From assembly GCA_015999745.1 (NCBI GenBank), contig JAECQP010000038.1, forward strand, positions 1 to 32,115: DNA of 32,115 nt, written 5' to 3'. Shown in pieces: positions 1 to 8,098 of this stretch (position 1 is the first letter of the stretch; every line of letters starts with the position of its first letter). The notes under the pieces were generated by a model, which was given only the letters and a program-made list of their open reading frames with translations, was not told the DNA's origin and searched no databases. The position numbers and the translations under genes are program-made. The DNA is from Sphingobacteriia bacterium (GTDB taxonomy: Bacteria > Bacteroidota > Bacteroidia > Chitinophagales > Chitinophagaceae).

Positions 1-1
1 A

Positions 2-703
2 AAACTGAAGGAAGCGGCAGGCTGCAGAAGCCGGATCATTGTTACAGACGGATCATTCAGTATGGACGGAACCATTGCACAGCTCGATAAGATTTGCGAA
101 CTTGCCGATCAATATGATGCCATTGTGATGAGTGATGAATGTCATTCTTCCGGTTTCCTTGGAAAAACAGGCCGCGGTACACATGAGTACAGGAATGTTA
201 TGGGCAGAATTGATATTATCACCGGTACCCTCGGAAAAGCGCTGGGAGGAGCCAGCGGCGGATTTACTTCCGGTAGAAAGGAGATCATTGAAATGCTTCG
301 CCAGCGCAGCAGGCCTTACCTGTTCTCCAATACCCTGGCGCCAAGTATTGTAGGCGCCTCTATTGCTGTGCTGGATATGCTTACGGCGGCAACCACCCTC
401 CGCGATAAACTGGAATACAATACCAAATACTTCCGAACAAAAATGACTGAAGCGGGCTTTGATATCAAGCCCGGCGATCATCCGATTGTTCCGATCATGT
501 TATATGATGCGGTGGTTGCACAGAACTTTGCTGCAAAATTGCTGGAGGAAGGAGTGTATGTAATTGGTTTTTTCTATCCCGTTGTGGCCAAGGGGCTTGC
601 CAGAATCCGCGTGCAACTGAGCGCTGCGCATGAGCAGACGCATCTGGATAAAGCCATTGCGGCATTCACCAAAGTAGGCAAGGAACTGGGCGTTATCAAA
701 TAA
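2..703 (+). CDS. kbl: 2-amino-3-ketobutyrate CoA ligase (glycine C-acetyltransferase), C-terminal part
   Basis: The gene is open at the left edge, so only the C-terminal ~233 residues are present. The enzyme is a fold-type I PLP enzyme that joins with threonine dehydrogenase in threonine breakdown: 2-amino-3-ketobutyrate plus CoA gives glycine and acetyl-CoA. Visible family signatures are VTDGSFSMDGTIAQLDKI, the DECHSSGFLGKTGRGTHEY segment that holds the PLP-ring Asp and His, and GTLGKALGGASGG, where the lysine codon at 236-238 should form the Schiff base. The near-identity of these blocks to Kbl separates it from the related 8-amino-7-oxononanoate synthase and 5-aminolevulinate synthase. It is followed after 18 nt by the beta-lactamase gene on the same strand. 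Confidence 0.93.
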   Translation, partial: KLKEAAGCRSRIIVTDGSFSMDGTIAQLDKICELADQYDAIVMSDECHSSGFLGKTGRGTHEYRNVMGRIDIITGTLGKALGGASGGFTSGRKEIIEMLRQRSRPYLFSNTLAPSIVGASIAVLDMLTAATTLRDKLEYNTKYFRTKMTEAGFDIKPGDHPIVPIMLYDAVVAQNFAAKLLEEGVYVIGFFYPVVAKGLARIRVQLSAAHEQTHLDKAIAAFTKVGKELGVIK

Positions 704-721
704 TCAGCTAAAATTTTAAAA

Positions 722-1564
722 ATGGATCGTTTACGTTATACATCATTATTGACCGTTGCACTGGGCCTGATGGTGACACTGTTTTCCTGTTCTCCCAACA
801 ATGTGAAGGAAGACAACCATATCAAAACCTATTTTGACAAATACCAGGTAACCGGCAGTTTTGGTCTGTACGACAATGGTACCGGTCAGTTTGTAATTTA
901 TAACCTGAGCAGGTATCGCGATTCTGCCTTTCTACCGGCATCTACCTTTAAAATTGTCAACACACTGATTGGCGTGGAAACAGGAAAGATTGTGAATGAA
1001 AAGATGGTTATTCCATGGGATGGAGTAGTACGGTTTTTTCCTGGAGGTGATACCGCCGGCGCCTGGAATAAGGATCTGACCATGGAGGAGGCGTTCAGGG
1101 TTTCCTCTGTACCTTATTACCAGGAAGTGGCAAGAAGGATCGGGAAGGACACTATGCAACGCTGGCTCGACAGCCTGAAATACGGTAACCGTCAGATCGG
1201 CAACTATATAGACAGTTTCTGGCTCAATAGTTCCATTAAGGTTACCGCCGATGAGCAACTGGGCCTGGTAAAGAAACTATATTTTGGTCAGTTGCCGTTT
1301 CAGAAAAGAACACAGGATATTGTAAAGAAAGTGATGCTGCAGGAATCCAATGCCAACTACCAGATGAGCTATAAAACCGGATGGGGTTTTCTTCCGAACG
1401 GAAGGTCCCTGGGCTGGGTGGCAGGCTGGATAGAAGAGAACAAACACCCTTATTTCTTTGTATTAAACGTGGAAGGCGATGCCAATGTTCCAATGCAGGC
1501 TGTCAGAATGGACATCCTGAAAACAGTATTGAAAGAGCAGGGCCTGATGGAAGGGAAAAAATAA
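722..1564 (+). CDS. Class D (OXA-type) beta-lactamase, predicted lipoprotein
   Basis: This 280-residue protein carries every class D active-site motif in order: STFK at residues 74-77 (nucleophile Ser74, carboxylatable Lys77), SSV at 128-130, YGN at 154-156, a Trp at 167 in the position of the lysine-stabilising Trp, and KTG at 218-220 in YKTGWG. The family hydrolyses beta-lactam rings through an acyl-enzyme; activity here is inferred. The N-terminus is a lipoprotein signal with a lipobox ending at Cys23 (LFSC), so the enzyme is probably membrane-anchored in the periplasm. The next residue after the Cys is Ser. It sits between kbl and ispG with gaps of 18 and 19 nt, with no mobile-element traces nearby, so it looks like an intrinsic chromosomal gene. 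A class D-like fold used in envelope signalling (BlaR/MecR sensor domain type) is less likely because no sensor-transducer domain is attached. Confidence 0.9.
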   Translation: MDRLRYTSLLTVALGLMVTLFSCSPNNVKEDNHIKTYFDKYQVTGSFGLYDNGTGQFVIYNLSRYRDSAFLPASTFKIVNTLIGVETGKIVNEKMVIPWDGVVRFFPGGDTAGAWNKDLTMEEAFRVSSVPYYQEVARRIGKDTMQRWLDSLKYGNRQIGNYIDSFWLNSSIKVTADEQLGLVKKLYFGQLPFQKRTQDIVKKVMLQESNANYQMSYKTGWGFLPNGRSLGWVAGWIEENKHPYFFVLNVEGDANVPMQAVRMDILKTVLKEQGLMEGKK

Positions 1565-1583
1565 TCTATAAAGCAAGTAATGC

Positions 1584-3629
1584 ATGCAACTCTATTGTAG
1601 CTCACTTACACAATACAGCCGGTTAAAAACGCGTGAAGTCAGGATCGGCCATCTGCTGCTGGGCAACGGACACCCTGTAAGACTGCAGACCATGACCACT
1701 ACCGATACCATGGACACGGAGGCTACGGTGGAGCAGGCTATCCGTTGTATCAACGCCGGAGCAGAATTGGTCCGTATTACGGCTCCTTCCAAAAAAGAAG
1801 CGGAGAACCTGCTGAATATTAAAAATGAGTTGCGGAAAAGAGGATATAACACGCCTTTGGTAGCTGATATACATTTTACGCCCAATGCCGCTGAAATTGC
1901 GGCCAGGATTGTGGAGAAAGTAAGGGTGAACCCGGGCAATTATGTAGATAAGAAAAAATTTGAACAGATTGAATATACAGATGCGGAGTACCTGGAGGAG
2001 ATGGAAAGAATCCGGGAGCGCTTTACCCCGCTGGTTCGCATCTGTAAAGAACATGGCAGTGCCATGCGGATCGGTACCAACCACGGGTCGCTGAGCGACC
2101 GGATCATGAGCCGTTATGGAGATACTCCCATGGGCATGGTGGAGAGTGCGATGGAATTTTTAAGAATCGCCAGGTCAGAAGATTACCACAACATTGTGCT
2201 CAGCATGAAAGCCAGCAATCCGCAGGTGATGGTGCAGGCATACCGGCTGTTGGTTCAACAGATGGATCATGAATTTGGAGAATGTTATCCCCTTCATTTG
2301 GGCGTTACAGAAGCCGGCGACGGAGAGGACGGAAGAGTAAAAAGTGCAGCCGGTATCGGAACGCTGATGGAAGACGGAATTGGTGACACCGTTCGGGTAA
2401 GCCTTACCGAAGATCCTGAGTTTGAAATTCCTGTATGCAAGGATCTTGTGAAAAGATACAGTACGGATTCTATTGATCAAAATGGTACCGGGGCCCGGCT
2501 GAACAATGGCCACGGCCATGTTCCTGCAATAGACAAACTGCCTTACGATCCGTTTCATTATTCCCGCAGGGGAAGTTTTGTAGTGGGGAATATCGGTGGA
2601 AAGCATGTTCCGGTGGTGATTGCTGATTTCAGCAAGATTGAAAAGATTACACCGGTACACCTGGAAGCAATCGGGTATAAGTATGATGCCGCAACCGATA
2701 AATGGAATATCGGGGATGCAGCAGCAGATTATATTTTCACCGGGCATCAGTTGTTGAACTTTTCTCTGCCAGGCACGCTTAAAGTAATTGTATACCCGGC
2801 CGCCTGGGCTTCCAGCGCCGCGCCCGAAAAATACTTCCCGATTTTTGACGCATCCGGATTTGCTGCGGCTTCCAATAAAAGCAATCAGCTGAATTTTGTA
2901 ATGCTGGATTGTTTCAACGATGAAACACCCATCAACGATTTCACCTACCTGGATACATTGGCCAATGACCCTTCGGTTGTTATCTGCCTGAGCAGTACCA
3001 ATAAGAACGCCATGCCATCCGTTCGCAGGATGCTGATGGAACTGATGAACAGGGATGCAAAGAATCCGGTGATCTTAATGACAGACAGCAACTGGTCTAC
3101 CCCGGACGAACACCTGATCCATTATTCAACAGAATGCGGCGCATTACTGCTGGATGGATTTGGAGACGGACTCTGTTTGGGAATGTCTGCTGAGAGTTAC
3201 CAATTGCAGGCAGCATCTGCCAGCATGGATACCAGTGGAAGAAATTACAGCAGTAACAGCTCCGTTGAACAATTCCTCAACTCTTCTGCATTCAGTATAC
3301 TGCAGGCAACCCGTTCCCGGATTTCCAAAACTGAATACATCAGTTGCCCCAGTTGTGGCAGAACGCTTTTTGATCTGCAGGAAACCACTGCAAAAATCAG
3401 GAGCGTAACCAATCACCTGAAAGGCGTGAAGATTGCCATTATGGGATGCATTGTAAACGGGCCGGGTGAAATGGCAGATGCAGATTTTGGCTATGTGGGA
3501 AGCGGGGTAGGAAAGATCACGTTGTATAAAGGCCGGGAAATTATGAAACGGAATATAGACAGCGAGGTAGCTGTGGCAGAACTGATTAACCTGCTGAAGG
3601 AAAGTGATGCCTGGGTTGATCCTGCTTAA
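1584..3629 (+). CDS. ispG: 4-hydroxy-3-methylbut-2-en-1-yl diphosphate synthase, large insert-containing form
   Basis: IspG (GcpE) reduces 2-C-methyl-D-erythritol 2,4-cyclodiphosphate to HMBPP in the non-mevalonate isoprenoid pathway, using a [4Fe-4S] cluster. The 681 residues show an N-terminal TIM-barrel (about 10-290, including VRLQTMTTTDT and RIGTNHGSLSDR), an extra domain of roughly 290-560, and the C-terminal cluster domain with CPSCGR (Cys588, Cys591) and GCIVNGPGE (Cys622, Glu629). The length and insert match the large form known from Bacteroidota, Chlamydiae and plants, rather than the ~370-residue E. coli form. The start YCSSLTQYSRLKTREV fits the family N-terminus. It lies 19 nt after the beta-lactamase and 32 nt before nadB. 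Confidence 0.96.
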   Translation: MQLYCSSLTQYSRLKTREVRIGHLLLGNGHPVRLQTMTTTDTMDTEATVEQAIRCINAGAELVRITAPSKKEAENLLNIKNELRKRGYNTPLVADIHFTPNAAEIAARIVEKVRVNPGNYVDKKKFEQIEYTDAEYLEEMERIRERFTPLVRICKEHGSAMRIGTNHGSLSDRIMSRYGDTPMGMVESAMEFLRIARSEDYHNIVLSMKASNPQVMVQAYRLLVQQMDHEFGECYPLHLGVTEAGDGEDGRVKSAAGIGTLMEDGIGDTVRVSLTEDPEFEIPVCKDLVKRYSTDSIDQNGTGARLNNGHGHVPAIDKLPYDPFHYSRRGSFVVGNIGGKHVPVVIADFSKIEKITPVHLEAIGYKYDAATDKWNIGDAAADYIFTGHQLLNFSLPGTLKVIVYPAAWASSAAPEKYFPIFDASGFAAASNKSNQLNFVMLDCFNDETPINDFTYLDTLANDPSVVICLSSTNKNAMPSVRRMLMELMNRDAKNPVILMTDSNWSTPDEHLIHYSTECGALLLDGFGDGLCLGMSAESYQLQAASASMDTSGRNYSSNSSVEQFLNSSAFSILQATRSRISKTEYISCPSCGRTLFDLQETTAKIRSVTNHLKGVKIAIMGCIVNGPGEMADADFGYVGSGVGKITLYKGREIMKRNIDSEVAVAELINLLKESDAWVDPA

Positions 3630-3661
3630 TACCAATTATTCAACAGATTAAATACGATTCA

Positions 3662-5257
3662 TTGCAAACAGATTTTTTAGTCATAGGCTCCGGGATTGCT
3701 GGTCTTACCTACGCTTTGAAAACTGCCCGTCAGTTTCCGCAAAAAAGTGTGACGGTTATTACCAAAACCCAGGCCGACGAAACCAATACCAAGTATGCGC
3801 AGGGTGGGGTAGCCGGCGTTTGGGATGAAGACCGGGACAGTTATGAAAAACATATTGAAGATACACTGATTGCCGGTGATGGCCTTTGTAATAAAGAGGT
3901 GGTAGAGATTGTGGTGAAGGAAGGCCCGGAACGCATCAAGGAAATTATTGCTTACGGCGCTGAATTCGATAAGGATGCCAGCGGGGAATTTAGTTTGGGC
4001 AAGGAAGGCGGCCACAGTGAAAACAGGATCCTGCACCATAAAGATGTGACCGGCAAGGAAATGGAAAGGGCGCTGCTGTCCCAGTTGGAAGCATTACCGA
4101 ATATCCATTTGCTGAACCATTGTTTTGTTGTGGACCTGCTTACGCAACACCACCTTGGTTACCTGGTTACCAAATCTACTCCGGATATTACCTGTTATGG
4201 CGTATATATTCTGAACCTGCATACCAACCAGATCGAAAAAATTGCTGCAAAAATTATATTGCTGGCTTCCGGTGGTTGCGGACAGGTTTACAGAACTACT
4301 ACCAACCCAAAGATTGCTACCGGTGATGGAATTGCCATGGTTTACAGGGCAAAGGGAAGAATCGAAAACATGGAGTTTATCCAGTTCCATCCAACGGCCT
4401 TATATGAACCGGGTGTATCTCCCTCTTTCCTGATCACGGAAGCCGTACGGGGGGATGGCGCCATCCTGCGCAATAAACTGGGAGAGGCTTTTATGGAAAA
4501 CTATGATTCCCGAAAGGATCTTGCCCCCCGCGATATCGTGGCGCGCGCCATTGACAATGAAATGAAACGTACGGGTACCGAACATGTATACCTCGACTGC
4601 CGCCATATGGACCGGGAAAAATTCATTCATCACTTTCCCAATATTTATGAGAAATGCAAAAGCATCGGCATTGATGTGATGGAACAGTTTATTCCGGTTG
4701 CACCAGCAGCGCATTATAGTTGCGGCGGAATTAAAACAGATGATTGGGGAAGAACCTCTGTCCGGAATCTGTATGCATGCGGAGAATGTTCCAGCACAGG
4801 TCTGCATGGGGCCAACCGGCTGGCCAGCAACAGTTTGCTGGAGGCTATGGTATTTGCCCACCGGTGCTATCTCGACAGTATGCAGAAAATTGACGGAATT
4901 GAATTTTCCGCATCCCTGCCCGACTGGAATGCAACCGGAACAACCGATCCGCGCGAAATGATCCTGATTACACAAAGCCTGAAAGAGCTTCAGTCTATCA
5001 TGAGCGATTATGTGGGTATTGTTCGTACGGATGTGCGCTTAGACAGGGCTATGAAAAGGCTGGATCTGCTGTTTGTGGAAACAGAAGACCTGTACCGCTC
5101 TACCAAGCTTTCTCCGCAGTTGTGCGAATTGAGAAACCTCATTACAGTGGCTTACCTGATTGTGAAAGGCGCTCAGTTCAGAAAGGAAAGCCGGGGTCTT
5201 CATTACAATACCGATCACAAAGAAAAGAGTTCCATTTTACAGAACGTTATCTTATAA
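3662..5257 (+). CDS. nadB: L-aspartate oxidase, TTG start
   Basis: NadB oxidises L-aspartate to iminoaspartate with FAD, the first step of de novo NAD synthesis. The 531 residues show the dinucleotide fold GSGIAG at 9-14, TNTKYAQGGVAG at 41-52, and the catalytic set known in E. coli NadB: His243 (QFHPTALY), Arg290 (LAPRDIVAR), His351 (AAHYSCGG) and Arg386 (GANRLASNSL). ECSSTGLHGANR supports NadB over the related succinate dehydrogenase and fumarate reductase flavoproteins. No in-frame ATG or GTG exists near the N-terminus; the TTG at 3662-3664 gives a family-typical start (MQTDFLVIGSGIAGL), so it is chosen. No nadA or nadC lies in the window. The gene is 14 nt upstream of the acyltransferase. 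Confidence 0.96.
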   Translation: MQTDFLVIGSGIAGLTYALKTARQFPQKSVTVITKTQADETNTKYAQGGVAGVWDEDRDSYEKHIEDTLIAGDGLCNKEVVEIVVKEGPERIKEIIAYGAEFDKDASGEFSLGKEGGHSENRILHHKDVTGKEMERALLSQLEALPNIHLLNHCFVVDLLTQHHLGYLVTKSTPDITCYGVYILNLHTNQIEKIAAKIILLASGGCGQVYRTTTNPKIATGDGIAMVYRAKGRIENMEFIQFHPTALYEPGVSPSFLITEAVRGDGAILRNKLGEAFMENYDSRKDLAPRDIVARAIDNEMKRTGTEHVYLDCRHMDREKFIHHFPNIYEKCKSIGIDVMEQFIPVAPAAHYSCGGIKTDDWGRTSVRNLYACGECSSTGLHGANRLASNSLLEAMVFAHRCYLDSMQKIDGIEFSASLPDWNATGTTDPREMILITQSLKELQSIMSDYVGIVRTDVRLDRAMKRLDLLFVETEDLYRSTKLSPQLCELRNLITVAYLIVKGAQFRKESRGLHYNTDHKEKSSILQNVIL

Positions 5258-5271
5258 TATCAATTGCTCCC

Positions 5272-6165
5272 ATGTACTATATAGTGTATCCGCTTCTTTA
5301 TGCCGTTTCCCTGTTGCCATGGAGGGTGATTTACTTTTTATCTGATCTTTTTTATGTATTGATCTATTATGTAATCGGTTACCGGAAAAAAGTAGTCAGG
5401 GATAACCTGCTGATTGCTTTTCCTGAAAAGGCCGTTGCGGAACGCTTGAGGATTGAGAAGGATTTTTACCATCAGCTGATGGACACTTTCATTGAAATGA
5501 TTAAGCTGATTTCCATTTCGGAAAAAGAACTGAATAGAAGATTTATCTGTAATTATGATTTGCTGAACGAATTGTATAAAACAGGCCAAAGTGTGCAATT
5601 ACATGGCGGGCATTTCTTTAATTGGGAGTTTGTGAACCTTGCCTATGGTGCTAATATTGAATATCCTTTCCTGGGCGTATATGCACCGCTGAGCAATCCC
5701 GTTTTCGACAGGATTATTTACAATATGCGCAGCAGGTTTAAAACCATTCTGGTATCGGCCAGTGATTTTAAAACTAAATTCAGGCATTTTGCAAAAGGAA
5801 TTTATGCGCTGGCCCTTGCCGCAGACCAAAATCCCCGGAGAACCCAGGAGGCTTACTGGCTACATTTTATGGGTAAATTAACCCCTTTTGTACCCGGCCC
5901 TGAAAATGGTGCAAGACAGTATAACACGGCCGTGGTTTTTGCCACGTATTACCGCATTAAACGGGGGTATTACGGTTCGGAGCTGAAACTGTACACGACT
6001 ACCCCCCTGGACCTGCCCAACGGAAAAATGACCCTGGATTACCGTGATTTCATTGAAGCTGAAATCCGCAAACGCCCCTCCAACTACCTATGGAGCCATC
6101 GCCGGTGGAAATGGAATTATGACCCAGCCGTGCACAGCGAAAACCTGCTGGAAAAAGCCGGTTAA
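5272..6165 (+). CDS. LpxL/HtrB-like lipid A acyltransferase
   Basis: A 297-residue member of the LpxL/LpxM (HtrB/MsbB) family, which adds a secondary acyl chain to lipid A at the inner membrane. The N-terminus has a hydrophobic segment (about residues 3-36). The catalytic HX4E box is His114-Glu119 in HGGHFFNWEF. Further family marks are ADQNP at 184-188 and WSHRRWK at 274-280. The ATG at 5272 is chosen because it opens directly onto the hydrophobic N-terminus; a longer open frame back to 5122 lies inside nadB and reads as a shadow. The gene follows nadB by 14 nt and ends in a 4-nt overlap with the convergent gene on the other strand. Confidence 0.88.
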   Translation: MYYIVYPLLYAVSLLPWRVIYFLSDLFYVLIYYVIGYRKKVVRDNLLIAFPEKAVAERLRIEKDFYHQLMDTFIEMIKLISISEKELNRRFICNYDLLNELYKTGQSVQLHGGHFFNWEFVNLAYGANIEYPFLGVYAPLSNPVFDRIIYNMRSRFKTILVSASDFKTKFRHFAKGIYALALAADQNPRRTQEAYWLHFMGKLTPFVPGPENGARQYNTAVVFATYYRIKRGYYGSELKLYTTTPLDLPNGKMTLDYRDFIEAEIRKRPSNYLWSHRRWKWNYDPAVHSENLLEKAG

Positions 6166-7574
6166 TTCAGGGTCGCAGTATCTTTTTCAATCTCAAATTT
6201 GTCGTCCAGTTCTTTGAGTTTGCCAAAGCCCCCAAGGATATTTCTAATATTGTGGATACCCTGTCTTTTGATCAGGGAGGAAGCAATTATACTTCTGTAA
6301 CCTCCTGCGCAGTGTACATAAATATTGTGATGGTCGTCCAGGTTGGCCATGCTGCCGGGATCGGTCAGGTCGTTCAACGGAATATTGACAGCCTCTTTGA
6401 TATGTCCGTCTGCATATTCCACCGTCTTTCTAACATCCAGGATCACCATGTTGGGATCAAATGCAATGTCCATGGCAACCTCATCGGCTTCCACATCTAT
6501 GATCATATCAACCGGTTCACCGGCTGCCAGCCAGCCTGCATAGCCGCCATTGAGGTAACCCTCTATTTTATCGAATCCAACCCTTGCCAACCGGACAACG
6601 GTTTCTTTTTCTTTTCCGGGTTCTGTTACCAGAATAATGGGCTGATCAAAGGGCAATAAACTGCCTGCCCATTCTGCAAACCTTCCATCCAAACCAATGC
6701 TGACAGATCCGGGTACAAATCCGGAAGTGAAAATGGCAGAGTTCCTGGTGTCGAGTATCAGGGCATTGTTACTGATCTTTTCCCTGAAAGCCGCAATGCT
6801 CAGTGGTTGTAGCCCCTTGCTTAAAACAGCATCAAGGCTCTCGTATCCTTCCTTATTGATTTTTGCATTAATGGGGAAGTACTGCGGAGGCGCAGACAAT
6901 CCCTCTGTAACCGCCTTAATAAATTCTTCTTTGGTTTGAGGCTGTAAAGCATAATTGGTCGTTTTCTGCTCGCCAATGGTGCTGAATGTTTCGGGTCCGA
7001 GATTTTTTCCGCAACTGCTTCCCGCTCCATGTGCGGGATAGAGGATTACTTCATCTGCCAGCGGCATGATATGCTTCTGCAGGCTGTCGTACAACATCCC
7101 GGCCAGGTCTTCCATTGTGATCTCATTGGCTTTCTGGGCAAGATCCGGTCTGCCTACATCCCCTACAAATAAAGTATCACCTGTAAATATGGCTTTTGCA
7201 TTTCCTGTTTCATCTTTCAGCAGGTAACAGCTGCTTTCCAGTGTATGTCCGGGTGTATGCAATACCTGTATGGAAATTTTTCCGATTAAAAATGTTTCCC
7301 CGTCTTTGGCAACATGAACCGGGAACCGGGTTTCCGTGCCGGGGCCATATACAATAGTGGCGCCGGTTGCTTTGGCCAGGTCGAGGTGTCCGCTTACAAA
7401 ATCCGCATGAAAATGCGTCTCAAAAATATATTGGATGGTTGCATTTCTTTCTTTGGCCAGGATCAGGTATTCCTCAATATCCCTCAACGGATCCACTACA
7501 GCCGCGATTCCTTCACTTTCGATATAGTACGCAGCTTCGCTTAAACAGCCGGTATACAGTTGTTTGATAAACAT
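6162..7574 (-). CDS. MBL-fold persulfide dioxygenase-like protein with two rhodanese domains
   Basis: A 470-residue three-domain protein. Residues 1-240 are a metallo-beta-lactamase fold with ETHFHAD (His54, His56, Asp58), TPGH (His110), GDTLF (Asp133) and YPAHG (His182), the pattern of persulfide dioxygenases (ETHE1/CstB/Blh type), which oxidise glutathione or other low-molecular persulfide to sulfite. Residues 255-350 are a rhodanese domain with no Cys at the active-site loop (LVTEPGKEKE), so it is probably structural. Residues 365-460 are a second rhodanese with catalytic Cys422 in HCAGGYRS, suited to sulfur transfer. The ATG at 7574 is chosen over a TTG at 7622 because it begins the conserved MFIKQLYTGCLSEA. 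It lies 79 nt downstream of an ArsR-type regulator on the same strand, which suggests a sulfide or persulfide response unit. Confidence 0.9.
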   Translation of the reverse strand: MFIKQLYTGCLSEAAYYIESEGIAAVVDPLRDIEEYLILAKERNATIQYIFETHFHADFVSGHLDLAKATGATIVYGPGTETRFPVHVAKDGETFLIGKISIQVLHTPGHTLESSCYLLKDETGNAKAIFTGDTLFVGDVGRPDLAQKANEITMEDLAGMLYDSLQKHIMPLADEVILYPAHGAGSSCGKNLGPETFSTIGEQKTTNYALQPQTKEEFIKAVTEGLSAPPQYFPINAKINKEGYESLDAVLSKGLQPLSIAAFREKISNNALILDTRNSAIFTSGFVPGSVSIGLDGRFAEWAGSLLPFDQPIILVTEPGKEKETVVRLARVGFDKIEGYLNGGYAGWLAAGEPVDMIIDVEADEVAMDIAFDPNMVILDVRKTVEYADGHIKEAVNIPLNDLTDPGSMANLDDHHNIYVHCAGGYRSIIASSLIKRQGIHNIRNILGGFGKLKELDDKFEIEKDTATLN

Positions 7575-7653
7575 ACTTTTAAAATTTGGAGGTATATAAC
7601 AATGATCAGACCAATCTTTCAATCGGACTAACTGACCTGTTTACGAAAGTATA

Positions 7654-7989
7654 CTAATCAACCAAATTTTTTACAAAACCGACCACCTCGCCGAGCCTGG
7701 TATAATTAACGGAGTAGTAAATGAATTTTCCTTCTCTTGAAGTACTTACTATTCCTGCTCTTCTCAGAATGGCCAGATGCTGTGAAGCAACTGATTGTTC
7801 CAGCCTGAGCTTTACATAAAGTTCCGTAACAGTCATCTTCACATGCTCATCGAGCAGTTTGATGATTTGCTGGCGTAGCTTGTGGTTAATTGCCCGGAGA
7901 ATCAGGGATGCTTTTTTGGCATGCAAAAAATCTACTTTGATCGGTTCGCCACCGTTCACCAGGGTAATGGATTGTGTTGTAGGGTTCAT
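7654..7989 (-). CDS. ArsR/SmtB-family winged-helix regulator without cysteines
   Basis: A 111-residue winged-helix protein: MTVTELYVKLRLEQSVASQH is the helix-turn-helix with the SQHLAILRRAGIV recognition helix, followed by the wing (TSREGKFIYYSVN). It matches the ArsR family in size and layout. The metal- or thiol-sensing members use Cys residues (for example the ELCVCDL motif of ArsR, or the Cys pair of BigR/SqrR); this protein contains no Cys at all, so those mechanisms are ruled out. Its position upstream of the persulfide dioxygenase-like gene suggests it controls that gene and itself, with an unidentified signal. A -7-like element and an inverted repeat lie upstream. Confidence 0.85.
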   Translation of the reverse strand: MNPTTQSITLVNGGEPIKVDFLHAKKASLILRAINHKLRQQIIKLLDEHVKMTVTELYVKLRLEQSVASQHLAILRRAGIVSTSREGKFIYYSVNYTRLGEVVGFVKNLVD

Positions 7990-8012
7990 GACAATAGAGT
8001 TAAATTGGGGGT

Positions 8013-8057
8013 TGATAAACTATGTCTCCCGCAAAGTTAATCAATTGCCGTTTATCA
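8013..8057. repeat. 8-bp inverted repeat flanking the ArsR-gene promoter (possible operator)
   Basis: TGATAAAC at 8013-8020 is the exact reverse complement of GTTTATCA at 8050-8057. The arms flank the candidate -7 element with a 29-nt spacer. This could be a pair of regulator half-sites, but the spacing is wider than the usual 12-2-12 ArsR operator and 8-bp repeats in AT-rich DNA occur by chance. Confidence 0.3.
8032..8039 (-). promoter_or_regulatory. Candidate -7 element for the ArsR-type gene
   Basis: Read on the minus strand the sequence is TAACTTTG, an exact match to the Bacteroidota -7 consensus TAnnTTTG. A transcript starting just downstream would have a leader of about 35 nt before the start codon at 7989. 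I found no convincing -33 TTG at the usual spacing, so the call rests on the -7 element and position only. Confidence 0.4.
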
Positions 8058-8098
8058 TAGTATAATTTTTAACAATACTTTTTCAGCGTCCCTTGTCA

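Noticed and set aside
4400..4975. 191-residue open frame on the minus strand within nadB
   Set aside because: It overlaps a convincing nadB frame, has no recognisable domain, and reads as a shadow frame.
5122..5271. N-terminal extension of the LpxL-like protein by 50 residues
   Set aside because: It lies inside nadB in another frame and adds a charged segment unlike the family. The ATG at 5272 opens directly on the hydrophobic N-terminus.
7575..7622. TTG-initiated extension of the persulfide dioxygenase-like protein
   Set aside because: The conserved family start MFIKQLYTGC begins at the ATG at 7574; the extra 16 residues have no family match.
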